A stretch of DNA of 64,000 bases. It comes from Candidatus Neomarinimicrobiota bacterium (GTDB lineage Bacteria > Fidelibacterota > JAANXI01). A program made the translations under genes and the position numbers. Shown here one piece after another: positions 19,132 through 27,972 of this stretch; position 1 is the stretch's first letter; each line of letters begins with the position of its first letter. The notes below the pieces were generated by a model. The model did not search any database. It was not told the origin of the DNA and was given only the letters and a program-made list of their open reading frames with translations. The stretch is from contig JAIPJS010000012.1 in NCBI GenBank assembly GCA_021734025.1, positions 62,001 to 126,000 of the forward strand. Reading direction: 5' to 3'.

Positions 19132-19203
19132 CTCCGGAGGAGGGATTCGAACCCCCGACCTAGTGGTTAACAGCCACCCGCTCTTCCGCTGAGCTACTCC
19201 GGA
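19132..19203 (-). tRNA. tRNA-Asn (anticodon GTT)
   Basis: Leftward strand: acceptor TCCGGAG pairs with CTCCGGA, followed by the D-arm TAGCTCAGCGGAAGAGC. The anticodon stem GGTGG/CCACT (one G-U) holds loop CTGTTAA with anticodon GTT, and the T-arm GGGGG-TTCGAAT-CCCTC has one G-U pair. The discriminator base is G, and the following bases are CTG, so CCA is not encoded. All arms pair and the length of 72 is normal. It lies between a GIY-YIG nuclease gene and a HIT-family gene on the same strand. Confidence 0.96.
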
Positions 19204-19254
19204 ATAATATTGCTCTCAAAAAGCCTTTAAAGATATAAAGCTCGTTTTCCCGTG

Positions 19255-19776
19255 TCAATTAGTTTTGTGTCGATTACCGTACATATCTTCGTAGGCGGCA
19301 GCCAGCTTTTCCCATGTTTCTTCCAACCCTTCCACTAATACTTTCGTGTGGCCGAGAATCGGCATAAAATTGGTATCGCCGCTCCAACGAGGCACCAGGT
19401 GGTAATGATAGTGATCGTCAACACCGGCACCGGCGACTTTGCCAAAATTCGCGCCGGTATTAAATCCTTCCGGATTCATGGTCTCCCGGATGACCTCCAT
19501 CCATTCCTGAAGGAAGTGTATCATCTCCAGATGTGTGGTATCGTCCAGGTCTCCGATATCAGCGGTATGCTGGTAAGGGCTGATCATGAGATGGGCATTG
19601 TTGTATGGGTACAGGTTCATAATCACGAAACTGTATTCCCCACGGACGAGAATCAACTCCTCCCGATCATCCGTTCCGGGCGCCGGTTTGGCGCAAAAAA
19701 TACAATCCTCTGGTTTTTCCTGGAGGACATACTCAATTCGCCATGGCGCCCACAACGTCTCCCGGGAGTCGTCCAC
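19255..19776 (-). CDS. HIT-family nucleotide hydrolase/phosphorylase
   Basis: Cytoplasmic histidine-triad protein acting on nucleoside polyphosphates or nucleotidyl conjugates. The triad is H122, H124 and H126 in HYHYHLVPRW. A CIFC pair (residues 25-28) and LWAPWR near the N-terminus suggest the bacterial Ap4A-phosphorylase-like branch with a small zinc site. Substrate cannot be fixed from sequence. Its GTG start overlaps the stop of the EF-G-like gene (TAGTG), so the two are cotranslated. The 173-residue length is normal for this branch. Confidence 0.88.
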   Translation of the reverse strand: MDDSRETLWAPWRIEYVLQEKPEDCIFCAKPAPGTDDREELILVRGEYSFVIMNLYPYNNAHLMISPYQHTADIGDLDDTTHLEMIHFLQEWMEVIRETMNPEGFNTGANFGKVAGAGVDDHYHYHLVPRWSGDTNFMPILGHTKVLVEGLEETWEKLAAAYEDMYGNRHKTN

Positions 19777-21851
19777 TATTCTTCTTCTTTTTCCTGGTTG
19801 GATTTTTCAACGATCTCCTGCTGGATTTCCGCCGGCACCGGATCGTAATGGCTGAATTTCCGCCGGTGCATCCCGCGTCCGGCCGTGATCGAACGCAGCG
19901 TGGTGGAATATTTATACAGGTTCGCCAGTGGAATCTTGGCCTTAATGACCTGGAAATGGCCATCGGAATCCATGCCCTGAATCTTGCCACGTCGACCGGA
20001 AATGTCGCCCATGACGTCCCCCATATATTCTTCCGGGACTGTGACTTCTACATCGTAGATCGGCTCCAAAAGAATAGGATTCGCCTCTTTGAAGGCGCCG
20101 CGAAATGCCATGGCACCGGCAACTTTGAAGGCCACATCACTGGAATCCACCGAATGATGCGACCCATCGAAGGCTGTCGCTCTGACATCCACGACTTTGT
20201 AACCGGCAATCACGCCTTCTTCCATGGCTTCCCGGATTCCTTTTTCCACAGAAAGAACAAATTTTGTCGGAATAACGCCACCAACAATGGCATCCACGAA
20301 TTCGAATCCTTCGCCGCGCGGCACCGGTTCAATGCGTACATGGGCATCACCATACTGGCCCCGGCCGCCGGACTGCTTCTTGAACTTGCCTCGTTTCTCC
20401 GCCGTTTTTCGGATTGTCTCGCGATACGGAATCCGGGGCTCTTCCAGTTCCACCTCGATATCAAATCGGTGTCGAATACGGTCGACGACATTCTCCAAAT
20501 GTAACTCGCCAAGACCACTGATAATCGTCTGACTCAGTTCCGAGTCCACCTCGTAACGGAAGGTCGGATCCTCTTCGTGCATGGTAGACAGACCGGTACT
20601 CAGCTTATCCTCATCGCCTTTGTTTGTCGTGCGTATGGCTGATCGGATCACCGGCTCAGGAAATTTGATTTTCGGCAGTTCAACCTGGGTACCTTCTTCG
20701 GTAAGTGTATCATTGGTATGGGTGTTTTTCAATTTAACCGCTGCGAGAATATCACCAGCATACACTCGTTCCACTTCTTCCCGCTTTTTCCCGTTCAAAA
20801 TAAAAATCTGTCCCAGGCGTTCCTTGACGCTTCTGGTGGTATTCGTCAGATTATCGCCGTGTTTCACAGAACCGCGATATACCCTGAGGTAAGACAAATC
20901 TCCCACATGTTCTTCACTCACAGTTTTGAACACAAATGCCACCGCCGGTTCATCTGAATCACATGTGACTTCGACGGTTTCACCATCCTTGGTCCCCTCG
21001 ATGGGAGGAAGCTCTGTCGGCGCTGGCGTGTATTTCGCCAGGAATTCCAGCAGTCGCCACGTCCCGATATTATTCACTGCGCTGCCACATAGTACCGGAA
21101 ATACGGTGTTCTCAACGATTGCTTTGTGCAACCCTTCTCTGAGGTCTTCCTCTGTCATCGCATCTTCAAAAAATTTCTCCAGTAATGTATCATCGGACTC
21201 TGCGACGAGTTCGATCAATTCCTGGTGCATCTCCTCGGCTTTCTCCTGGAATTCGTCCGGGATTGGTTCTTCAACACATGTATTTTCGTCGGCGGCATAG
21301 GACAATTTTTTCATTTTGACCAGATCGATGACTGCATTAAAATCCGGTCCCTGGTTAATCGGGAATTGAATCGGGAAAACCTCCCGTCCAAAGCGCTCCT
21401 GCAGTTTCGCCAACACTCCATCATAATCGGCATGTTCCTTATCGAGCATATTCACAAACAGGACTCGTGGCCTGCTCCATTCTTTGGCAAACCTCCAGGT
21501 CATTTCCGTCCCGATTTCAACGCCTGTGACTCCATGGACTACGAGTACTGCTGTATCGACGACTGCTAACGCACCTTTGACCTCCCCGACAAAATCAGAA
21601 TAGCCCGGAGTGTCGAGGATATTAAACTTGACATCCATAGTTTCGGCATGCAGCAGCGAGGTATGAATGGAAATCTGACGATCGATCTCATCAGAGTTAT
21701 GATCCGAAATTGTTGTCCCTTCTTCAATACTTCCCAGCCGATTAATCATGCCTGCCCGGCGCAACATGGATTCCCCGGTCATGGTCTTGCCGGAGGCACC
21801 ATGACCAATTAGCGCAACATTCCGAATGTCTTTCGATGCATACTCTTTCAA
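19776..21851 (-). CDS. EF-G-2-type translational GTPase (EF-G paralogue)
   Basis: The 691-residue protein has the full EF-G domain order (GTPase, domain II, then domains III-V ending near LRSITAGRGMH). Its G motifs are unusual: P-loop GHGASGKT (residues 16-23), G3 DTPGYSDF with Tyr in place of the catalytic His, and G4 NMLD (134-137) where NKxD is expected. The Tyr is shared with the EF-G-2 paralogue of Thermus. The canonical EF-G is presumably elsewhere. The role is uncertain: elongation, ribosome recycling or a specialised function. It is translationally coupled to the HIT gene. The upstream 284 bases show no recognisable promoter. Confidence 0.88.
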   Translation of the reverse strand: MKEYASKDIRNVALIGHGASGKTMTGESMLRRAGMINRLGSIEEGTTISDHNSDEIDRQISIHTSLLHAETMDVKFNILDTPGYSDFVGEVKGALAVVDTAVLVVHGVTGVEIGTEMTWRFAKEWSRPRVLFVNMLDKEHADYDGVLAKLQERFGREVFPIQFPINQGPDFNAVIDLVKMKKLSYAADENTCVEEPIPDEFQEKAEEMHQELIELVAESDDTLLEKFFEDAMTEEDLREGLHKAIVENTVFPVLCGSAVNNIGTWRLLEFLAKYTPAPTELPPIEGTKDGETVEVTCDSDEPAVAFVFKTVSEEHVGDLSYLRVYRGSVKHGDNLTNTTRSVKERLGQIFILNGKKREEVERVYAGDILAAVKLKNTHTNDTLTEEGTQVELPKIKFPEPVIRSAIRTTNKGDEDKLSTGLSTMHEEDPTFRYEVDSELSQTIISGLGELHLENVVDRIRHRFDIEVELEEPRIPYRETIRKTAEKRGKFKKQSGGRGQYGDAHVRIEPVPRGEGFEFVDAIVGGVIPTKFVLSVEKGIREAMEEGVIAGYKVVDVRATAFDGSHHSVDSSDVAFKVAGAMAFRGAFKEANPILLEPIYDVEVTVPEEYMGDVMGDISGRRGKIQGMDSDGHFQVIKAKIPLANLYKYSTTLRSITAGRGMHRRKFSHYDPVPAEIQQEIVEKSNQEKEEE

Positions 21852-22135
21852 AATATCCTCCTATGCTCTACCCGCTCACGCATATCACGGTGGCTTTATT
21901 TATTCATGGATTTCATCAGGATATTCGGCGCGGTGAGTTGCCAAAATGAGGCACACAGGCCTGCCGTAAAATTCCCGGATATATCCGTTTTGATTGCCTG
22001 AGATTTCGTTGAGAATAAAAGTCATCTATCAGTGGCAAACTCCCTTGAAAAATATGTAATTATACTACAATTTTTCGCAATCCAAATCAAGCCGTTTCTC
22101 CCGCTGAACCGCCGGATTTCAAAGGATTCACCGGG

Positions 22136-24082
22136 TCAGTCTGTTTGGGTTGCCAGGACAGTCACCACTGTAACATCATCCTGGAGATCGTCCCCATTGG
22201 TGAAGTTATATACATCCCGGTTGATCATATCCATAATGGCTTCTGCGGAGGTATTTTTATTGCGTCGGCGCACAATGTCAAGCAGCCGTTCCACCTCATA
22301 ATATTCCCCCTGCAAATTTTGAGATTCCGTGATACCGTCGGTATAGAGCAACAGTAAATCGCCCGGCTGCATTGTGACGGTCTCTTCTTCGTATTCGGAA
22401 TTTTCAAGCGCGCCAACCACCGGACCTCCGGCGGTCAGCTCTTCGTAACTGCCGTCCGAATGTACTATCAGTGGCGGATTATGGCCTGCATTGCAGTACG
22501 TTACCTCTCCCGATTCCGTCTCCAGCTCCGCATAAAAGAAGGTGGTGTATTTCTCTGAGTTGGTTGACTCCACCAAAAGCTCATTTAATCGCTTTACCAT
22601 AAGATGGATAGAATCCTGAGATCGGACCCGGCTGCGATAGCCCGCATACAGGTTTGCCATCAGGATGGCGCCCGGCACCCCTTTGCCAGCCACATCGCCT
22701 ATGGCCACTCCGATTTTGCCCTGGGAAAATTGGTGCACATCATAAAAATCCCCGCCGACTTTTTGGGACGGTTTACATATTGCGGCAAAGTCATACGCCG
22801 GGTGCTCGGGCAATTCTTTGGGCAGGAATGCATTCTGAATTTCCCTGGCAACCTCAATATCCCGCTCATACCGGCGGCTCTCCGTCACCTGCTTGTACAG
22901 GCGGGCATTATCGATGGCGATGGAGACCTGACTGGTAAACGCCGTCAACCGATCCAGATCATTCTGGGAAAACGCGTTTAGCTCGTCACTTTCGATATTG
23001 AAGGCACCAACCACGTGACGGTGCTTATTATCATAGATAGGAACGCACATCTCAGACTTTGTTGTGGACCGGACTTCGATATACTGATCATGATCGGAAA
23101 CATCTCCGACGATAATCGGTTGCTTTTCCCGGATACAGGCTCCAACGATTCCGTGGCCGACCTTCAGGGAAACTTCGCTTAATTTGTCTTCGTCGTATCC
23201 CCGCTGGATCATCTCATGCACGATATGCCCCCCTTTTTTCACCAGAAAAATCCCCGCTGCTGAATAATTTACTACCTTGTTCAGTGAGTCAATCACCAGA
23301 TTCAGCACCTCCCGGACATCAAGGGTGGAGGTAATCTTCTTGGAAATTTCGAACAGGGTTTCCTTTTGGAGCGCCTCCCAGTGCACCTCATTGTACAGGC
23401 GGGAATTCCGCAGTACGATGCCAAGATACTCAGCAAAGTCTTCAAGCAGACCATTCTGCCAGTCCCGGATAAAATCGTTCTGGAGATTACTGGTGAGAAT
23501 AGCCCCAATGATGGTGTCATTGACCTTGAGCGGAATGGCGAAATTGAACAACTTATAATCTTTGAACCGGTAATCCTGCTGTCGCTGCGGTGTCGGGTTA
23601 TAGCTAAGTGATTGACGACTCACACGCACGATCCGTCTTTTCTGCTGCAATTCGGCCACCATTTCCGAATCCGCATCAATAGTGACGTTGTCGAGATTAA
23701 TTGGCTCCGGCGCCCGGTAATTTATGATAGCGAAGTCGTCGTTGTCTTTCAATGCCAGCGCCAAGATCCGAGCCTCAAATATTTCTTCCAATTCGTGTAG
23801 CACCTGATCGGCAATTTCATTGTATGGCTGGGTTATCTGAAGATTGCGCTTGAGTCTTTTAATCCGGTTATTATGCTCAAAGTACGTCGGGTTAAAAATC
23901 CGGATAATCCCGACCCGAACCCACCGCCGAAGTGGCCGTAAAGTACTCATGATCACGACAATGGTGATCAGTATCAGGACTGGATTATTTTGAACGAACG
24001 GGTTGAGATGCAAAAGTGAAAAAACTCCATAGTACAGGAGTAGGATTGTCAGCCATAATAGCAGATTATCAGTCTTCCTCAA
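22136..24082 (-). CDS. GAF-domain SpoIIE-type serine phosphatase (RsbU-like), membrane-anchored
   Basis: Probably dephosphorylates an anti-sigma-factor antagonist in a stress or partner-switching pathway. The N-terminus has two hydrophobic segments (about residues 7-25 and 33-46). A GAF-like region (about 80-225) and a second GAF domain (about 240-395, with GHGIVGACIREKQPIIV) follow. The PP2C/SpoIIE domain (about 420-640) has the metal-binding signatures GGDFYDV, GDVAGKGVPGA, YTDGITES and a final DDVTVV. The first codons overlap the end of the upstream 101-residue gene by 14 bases. No cognate antagonist or sigma gene lies nearby, so its partner is unknown. Confidence 0.88.
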   Translation of the reverse strand: MRKTDNLLLWLTILLLYYGVFSLLHLNPFVQNNPVLILITIVVIMSTLRPLRRWVRVGIIRIFNPTYFEHNNRIKRLKRNLQITQPYNEIADQVLHELEEIFEARILALALKDNDDFAIINYRAPEPINLDNVTIDADSEMVAELQQKRRIVRVSRQSLSYNPTPQRQQDYRFKDYKLFNFAIPLKVNDTIIGAILTSNLQNDFIRDWQNGLLEDFAEYLGIVLRNSRLYNEVHWEALQKETLFEISKKITSTLDVREVLNLVIDSLNKVVNYSAAGIFLVKKGGHIVHEMIQRGYDEDKLSEVSLKVGHGIVGACIREKQPIIVGDVSDHDQYIEVRSTTKSEMCVPIYDNKHRHVVGAFNIESDELNAFSQNDLDRLTAFTSQVSIAIDNARLYKQVTESRRYERDIEVAREIQNAFLPKELPEHPAYDFAAICKPSQKVGGDFYDVHQFSQGKIGVAIGDVAGKGVPGAILMANLYAGYRSRVRSQDSIHLMVKRLNELLVESTNSEKYTTFFYAELETESGEVTYCNAGHNPPLIVHSDGSYEELTAGGPVVGALENSEYEEETVTMQPGDLLLLYTDGITESQNLQGEYYEVERLLDIVRRRNKNTSAEAIMDMINRDVYNFTNGDDLQDDVTVVTVLATQTD

Positions 24083-24374
24083 CCGCCCCTGCCTCCTCTG
24101 TCGGTAAAATTTGCTCCCCTTCCTCTTCGAGGACCATTTCTAAAAATTCGCGAACCGCCGGCAGGATGTACATATTGGAAAGGTCAAACTGAAGCAGATT
24201 CCTTGCCATTACTCTGAGTTTCGTCGGCAGCAGGCTGTGTTTATTCAGCACAATCCGTCGATCCTCCCGAACGCGGCAATAGCCACCACTGAAATCACCC
24301 CGGCCGGTTACTACCTCGATATCCAGGCGTTCCGCCAGTTCGACCATTGCGTCATATAGCTGTTCTTCTTTCAT
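24069..24374 (-). CDS. Hypothetical protein (101 aa)
   Basis: I do not recognise this family. The product is small and acidic, with a central basic patch (GGYCRVREDRRIVLNK, about residues 30-45) and a Glu-rich C-terminus (VLEEEGEQILPTEEAGAVEED region). There is no signal peptide or membrane segment. It lies 12 bases after manC and overlaps the SpoIIE-type phosphatase gene by 14 bases, so it is almost certainly expressed with them. The conserved-looking GGYCRV...R.IVLNK stretch resembles a small domain rather than random coding. A role as partner of the phosphatase is possible but unproven. Confidence 0.7.
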   Translation of the reverse strand: MKEEQLYDAMVELAERLDIEVVTGRGDFSGGYCRVREDRRIVLNKHSLLPTKLRVMARNLLQFDLSNMYILPAVREFLEMVLEEEGEQILPTEEAGAVEED

Positions 24375-24386
24375 ATGGGTTCGTCC

Positions 24387-25454
24387 CTATAGGAATTCAT
24401 CCCGACCTTTTTTCCGCAGAGCGTCAACTAGATTTTTCACGTCTTCCGCCTTACTCCGCTCTACGACCAACGTCACATTTTCGGTATTAATAATAATGGT
24501 ATCTTCCAGGCCCACAGTCGCCACAAACCGATCAGGAGAGTAGATATAATTTCCTGTGGAATCCAGCAGCATGGCGTCGCCATCAATAACGTTCTCCTGG
24601 TCGTCCTTTTCCGCTAATTCATAAACGGACGCCCATGAGCCAAGGTCACTCCAGAAAAATTCACCCCGGACGACGTAGACGTTGCCGGCTTTCTCCATGA
24701 TGCCGTAGTCGATGGATTCACTGCGCAGGGTTTTCCACTCCCGTTCCACCACCCGGTGATAGTCTTCCGAACCCAGCGATTCACTTATAGTCTCTGCACT
24801 GTCATAGAGTTCCGGCATAAATGCCTTCATCTGTTGGAGAATTGTTTTGGCCTTCCAGACGAACATACCGCTATTCCAGAGGAAATCCCCGCTCCGCAAA
24901 AAACGCCGGGCGGTATTCAGGTTTGGCTTTTCCGCGAAGGTCTTCACCTTATAGACTTTGTCTTCAACCAGAGTTTTCTTGGTATCATACTGTATGTATC
25001 CGTATCCGGTGGCCGGCCGGGTCGGTTCGATGCCGAACGTCACCAGACAATTTTTATCGCGAACCGCCTTCTCAGCCTCCTCAAGATCCGTAAAAAACAC
25101 ATCCTCTTTCATAATAAGATGATCCGCCGGAAAAACCGCCATTACTGCGTCCGGGTCCATATCCAGAATATGGACAGCACTTAATGCGATGGCCGGAGCA
25201 GTATTCTTGCCAAACGGTTCCAGCAACAGGTTTTCTTCCGGAAGTTCAGGGATATTTTTCTTGATGGCCGGCGCCTGCTCATGGTTAGTCACAATAAAAA
25301 TCTTGTCATAATCTGACACCTGATTGAGCCGGTCAACCGTTAAGCGTAACATCGAAGCATCGTCAACAATATTGAGTAGTTGTTTTGGTCGATCTTTCCG
25401 GCTTCGGGGCCAAAATCGCTTCCCGACACCACCTGCCATAATTACACTATACAT
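24387..25454 (-). CDS. manC: Mannose-1-phosphate guanylyltransferase
   Basis: Makes GDP-mannose for surface polysaccharides or glycoproteins. The nucleotidyltransferase signature MAGGVGKRFWPRSRKDRPKQ is at residues 7-26. Other diagnostic segments are EPFGKNTAPAIALSA, FPADHLI and FAEKPN. The 355-residue length fits the monofunctional GMP type, without the fused isomerase domain of some ManC/AlgA proteins. It lies 25 bases after dapF. No other nucleotide-sugar genes are in the window. Confidence 0.93.
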   Translation of the reverse strand: MYSVIMAGGVGKRFWPRSRKDRPKQLLNIVDDASMLRLTVDRLNQVSDYDKIFIVTNHEQAPAIKKNIPELPEENLLLEPFGKNTAPAIALSAVHILDMDPDAVMAVFPADHLIMKEDVFFTDLEEAEKAVRDKNCLVTFGIEPTRPATGYGYIQYDTKKTLVEDKVYKVKTFAEKPNLNTARRFLRSGDFLWNSGMFVWKAKTILQQMKAFMPELYDSAETISESLGSEDYHRVVEREWKTLRSESIDYGIMEKAGNVYVVRGEFFWSDLGSWASVYELAEKDDQENVIDGDAMLLDSTGNYIYSPDRFVATVGLEDTIIINTENVTLVVERSKAEDVKNLVDALRKKGRDEFL

Positions 25455-25479
25455 ACACTCTCCTCGTCACTGTTTCCAA

Positions 25480-26292
25480 TTAATATGCCTTAGTGATATA
25501 ATTACCTACTCGTCCACCCAATGTCATTTCTCCGGTGAATATCTCCTCCACTTCCCCCCATAATACCCATTCATCGGCCTCCTGATGGATCTCAAGCTTC
25601 CCGCCAGGGACTTGTACCTGCATTGGGAACGCCAAATCATGTAATTCCGCTGCCACCAATCCCGCAGCCATCACTCCGGTCCCACACGCCAGTGTCTCAT
25701 CCTCCACCCCACGCTCATAGGTTCGCATGGTTACCCCATCCCCGTTCACCTGCACAAAATCCACATTCGTGCCTTCCGGTGCAAATTGTTCATGATATCG
25801 GTATTTCCGGCCGCCCCGAATAACCTCCGCCTTCTCCACATCATTGGAAAGAAACACCAGATGTGGAACACCGGTATCGAGCATCCAGCCGACGTCATCA
25901 TTTGAAAAGTTTATCCGCTCCGGGGATCCCGTTACACGCAAACTTACTCCAAAGCGCCCATCTGATCGGTAAACTGAATGCAGACCGTCATCTGCCTCAA
26001 AGGTACCGGATTCCTCCCACAGTAGGAAGTGGCGCGCAAACCAACCCAGCGCCCGGGCGCCGTTACCGCACATTTTAACGCGACCGCCATCTGAGTTAAT
26101 ATACCGCATCCGATAGTCGGCCTCCAGAGAGTTCTCTAACAGGAGAACTCCATCGGCGCCGACGCCGGTGTGACGGGAGCAGGCATCCCGGACAAACTCC
26201 GGCAGTCGCTCATCGGCCAGAAGACTATCCCGGTGGTCAATCACAATAAAATCGTTCCCGGTTGCTGACACTTTTTTGAATGCAATTTTCAT
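25480..26292 (-). CDS. dapF: Diaminopimelate epimerase
   Basis: Converts LL- to meso-diaminopimelate for lysine and peptidoglycan. The catalytic cysteine pair is visible as C75 in MCGNGAR and C203 in LACGTG. SATGNDFIVIDH (residues 9-20) and GVGADGVL are also present. The length of 270 residues is normal. Its ATG immediately follows the stop of the Ig-like lipoprotein gene (TAAATG), with no spacing. Meso-DAP peptidoglycan fits a Gram-negative envelope. Confidence 0.95.
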   Translation of the reverse strand: MKIAFKKVSATGNDFIVIDHRDSLLADERLPEFVRDACSRHTGVGADGVLLLENSLEADYRMRYINSDGGRVKMCGNGARALGWFARHFLLWEESGTFEADDGLHSVYRSDGRFGVSLRVTGSPERINFSNDDVGWMLDTGVPHLVFLSNDVEKAEVIRGGRKYRYHEQFAPEGTNVDFVQVNGDGVTMRTYERGVEDETLACGTGVMAAGLVAAELHDLAFPMQVQVPGGKLEIHQEADEWVLWGEVEEIFTGEMTLGGRVGNYITKAY

Positions 26293-27972
26293 TTATTGAA
26301 TAGTCGGATATTCCAAATTATATCCGGAGGACTCCCATCTCACCCGGACGGCAATGCTGTCCGAAAATATAACAAAATATTCAGAAGGGACAAATGGAGT
26401 TGGCCGACCAAAGGAATAGTCACCAGAGGAATCGGCATCATAAAAACTCTCCAGTGTATACTCTCCCGCCGGGATCCGATTCAGCCTGAATTGACCTGAA
26501 GTGTCAGGTGTTGTCGTGCCCACTGTCTCCCCTGTGGCCCTGTTCGCCTTTACAAACACCTGGCCGTTCTCCCAGCGATCCGGAAAAGCGATCGTCCCCG
26601 TAATTTGACCGTATTCTCCGCCGGTTTCCGTCCGAAATACCCCGGTTGTCACAGAATCGCTATAGGTGGAATCCCGGTAATCATATATTAATGAATCTTT
26701 GAGCATCCACTTGATCCAGCTCTCGGCAGGCCAGAGTGATGCCGGTTTTGCTACCAGGGTTTGCCCGTTCTCCCAGAACAGGTCAACTTCGCTAGCCGCT
26801 ACTCCTGAGATGTTGAGTAGTGTATCAGGCTCCACAGGTTGCACTGCCCGCGGGAAAGTAATTCGTAGCGAGGTTGTCTGGACAATTTTCTCACTGCTGT
26901 CCGCAATGCTGATTTGGGGCGCGGACAGAGGTAGTGTATCCGGTTCTGTGGTAATTTCCACATCCCTGATATTCCGTTTAGTTCCAAACGGGATATCAAA
27001 GCCATCCGTCAACCCCTTCACTATTAGCTGATAAGTGGAGTCCGGTATCGTAGCGTAATGTTCCACCAGGTATTCCCCGTTAGATTCGCCCGGAGCAACA
27101 CTCACAGGATGCGTCGTATCGGCGGCGATAAATTGGATATTGTCCGGAGTTGGCGGGTTTTTCGGTGGCCGGTTGAATCCGATGATCATCCGGTGGCGGT
27201 TCTGTTGCTCCACCTTGGTCAGCACCAGTGAATCTGCAGGATACTTAAACATCTGCATTCTGAGCACATCGGTCGCAGCCGAATCTTCCACTCCCCAGAA
27301 TGTCTGTTGCGGAATTCCCGTCCATTCGCCGGGATCATAGGCATAATTACTGTTATTATCCTGCAGCGCCAGAATAAAATATTCGCCCAGGCTCATATTC
27401 GAAAAGGAAAAGCGGCCTTCAGCATCCGGGTTGGCCAAATAGTCCGGCCGGCGTTTGATAAGGGTATCAGGATGGATTCCGCCATGCTCATATGCGATGA
27501 TACTCACATCGCCATCTTCCATATCTCCGCGATATATTTTTCCGGCGATGCTCCCCTGGTCGATACTTTGCCCGGTACTAAACGCCAGCTGATAGCTCTC
27601 CGTCAGTTTATTGCCCCGAAGATCTGCTACCCCCGTACTGAGGGTCACGATGTAGGTGGTGGAGTCTGCGAGTTGTTCGATGAAATCAATAGTTACCGTT
27701 CGCCGGGAGATATCCACTTCGAATCCCTGTTCAATATACGGAGAGATAAAAATAGACGGCTCTACAGAACGTCGGTTCAGATATTCGGAAAATTCAATGA
27801 CAATATTAGTGTTTTTCGCAATTTCAACGCTGCCCGGCTCAGGATGAGTATAGACAATTCTGGGGGGATCTACGTCCTCCGGACCACCGGGCGGTGGGGC
27901 TTCGTTGGCGCAGGTCCACAGCAAAATACCAAACAGAATTGCACCGCCAATTCTGGACAGATATCTAATCAT
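26293..27972 (-). CDS. Ig-like domain lipoprotein
   Basis: Probable surface or periplasmic lipoprotein of unknown function. The start MIRYLSRIG at 27972 is chosen over an upstream frame because it opens a signal peptide ending in ILLWTC. The cysteine is followed by ANEAPPPGGPEDVDPPRI, a segment typical of FCB lipoproteins with an N-terminal SbsA-type Ig-like domain (about residues 20-130, with VVIEFSEYLNRRS and LAFSTG). Later parts contain carboxypeptidase-regulatory-like beta domains (SFSNMSLGEYFILAL; FRLNRIPAGEYTLESF). The lipobox is imperfect (LWTC). It overlaps hyuB by 8 bases and abuts dapF. Confidence 0.75.
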   Translation of the reverse strand: MIRYLSRIGGAILFGILLWTCANEAPPPGGPEDVDPPRIVYTHPEPGSVEIAKNTNIVIEFSEYLNRRSVEPSIFISPYIEQGFEVDISRRTVTIDFIEQLADSTTYIVTLSTGVADLRGNKLTESYQLAFSTGQSIDQGSIAGKIYRGDMEDGDVSIIAYEHGGIHPDTLIKRRPDYLANPDAEGRFSFSNMSLGEYFILALQDNNSNYAYDPGEWTGIPQQTFWGVEDSAATDVLRMQMFKYPADSLVLTKVEQQNRHRMIIGFNRPPKNPPTPDNIQFIAADTTHPVSVAPGESNGEYLVEHYATIPDSTYQLIVKGLTDGFDIPFGTKRNIRDVEITTEPDTLPLSAPQISIADSSEKIVQTTSLRITFPRAVQPVEPDTLLNISGVAASEVDLFWENGQTLVAKPASLWPAESWIKWMLKDSLIYDYRDSTYSDSVTTGVFRTETGGEYGQITGTIAFPDRWENGQVFVKANRATGETVGTTTPDTSGQFRLNRIPAGEYTLESFYDADSSGDYSFGRPTPFVPSEYFVIFSDSIAVRVRWESSGYNLEYPTIQ

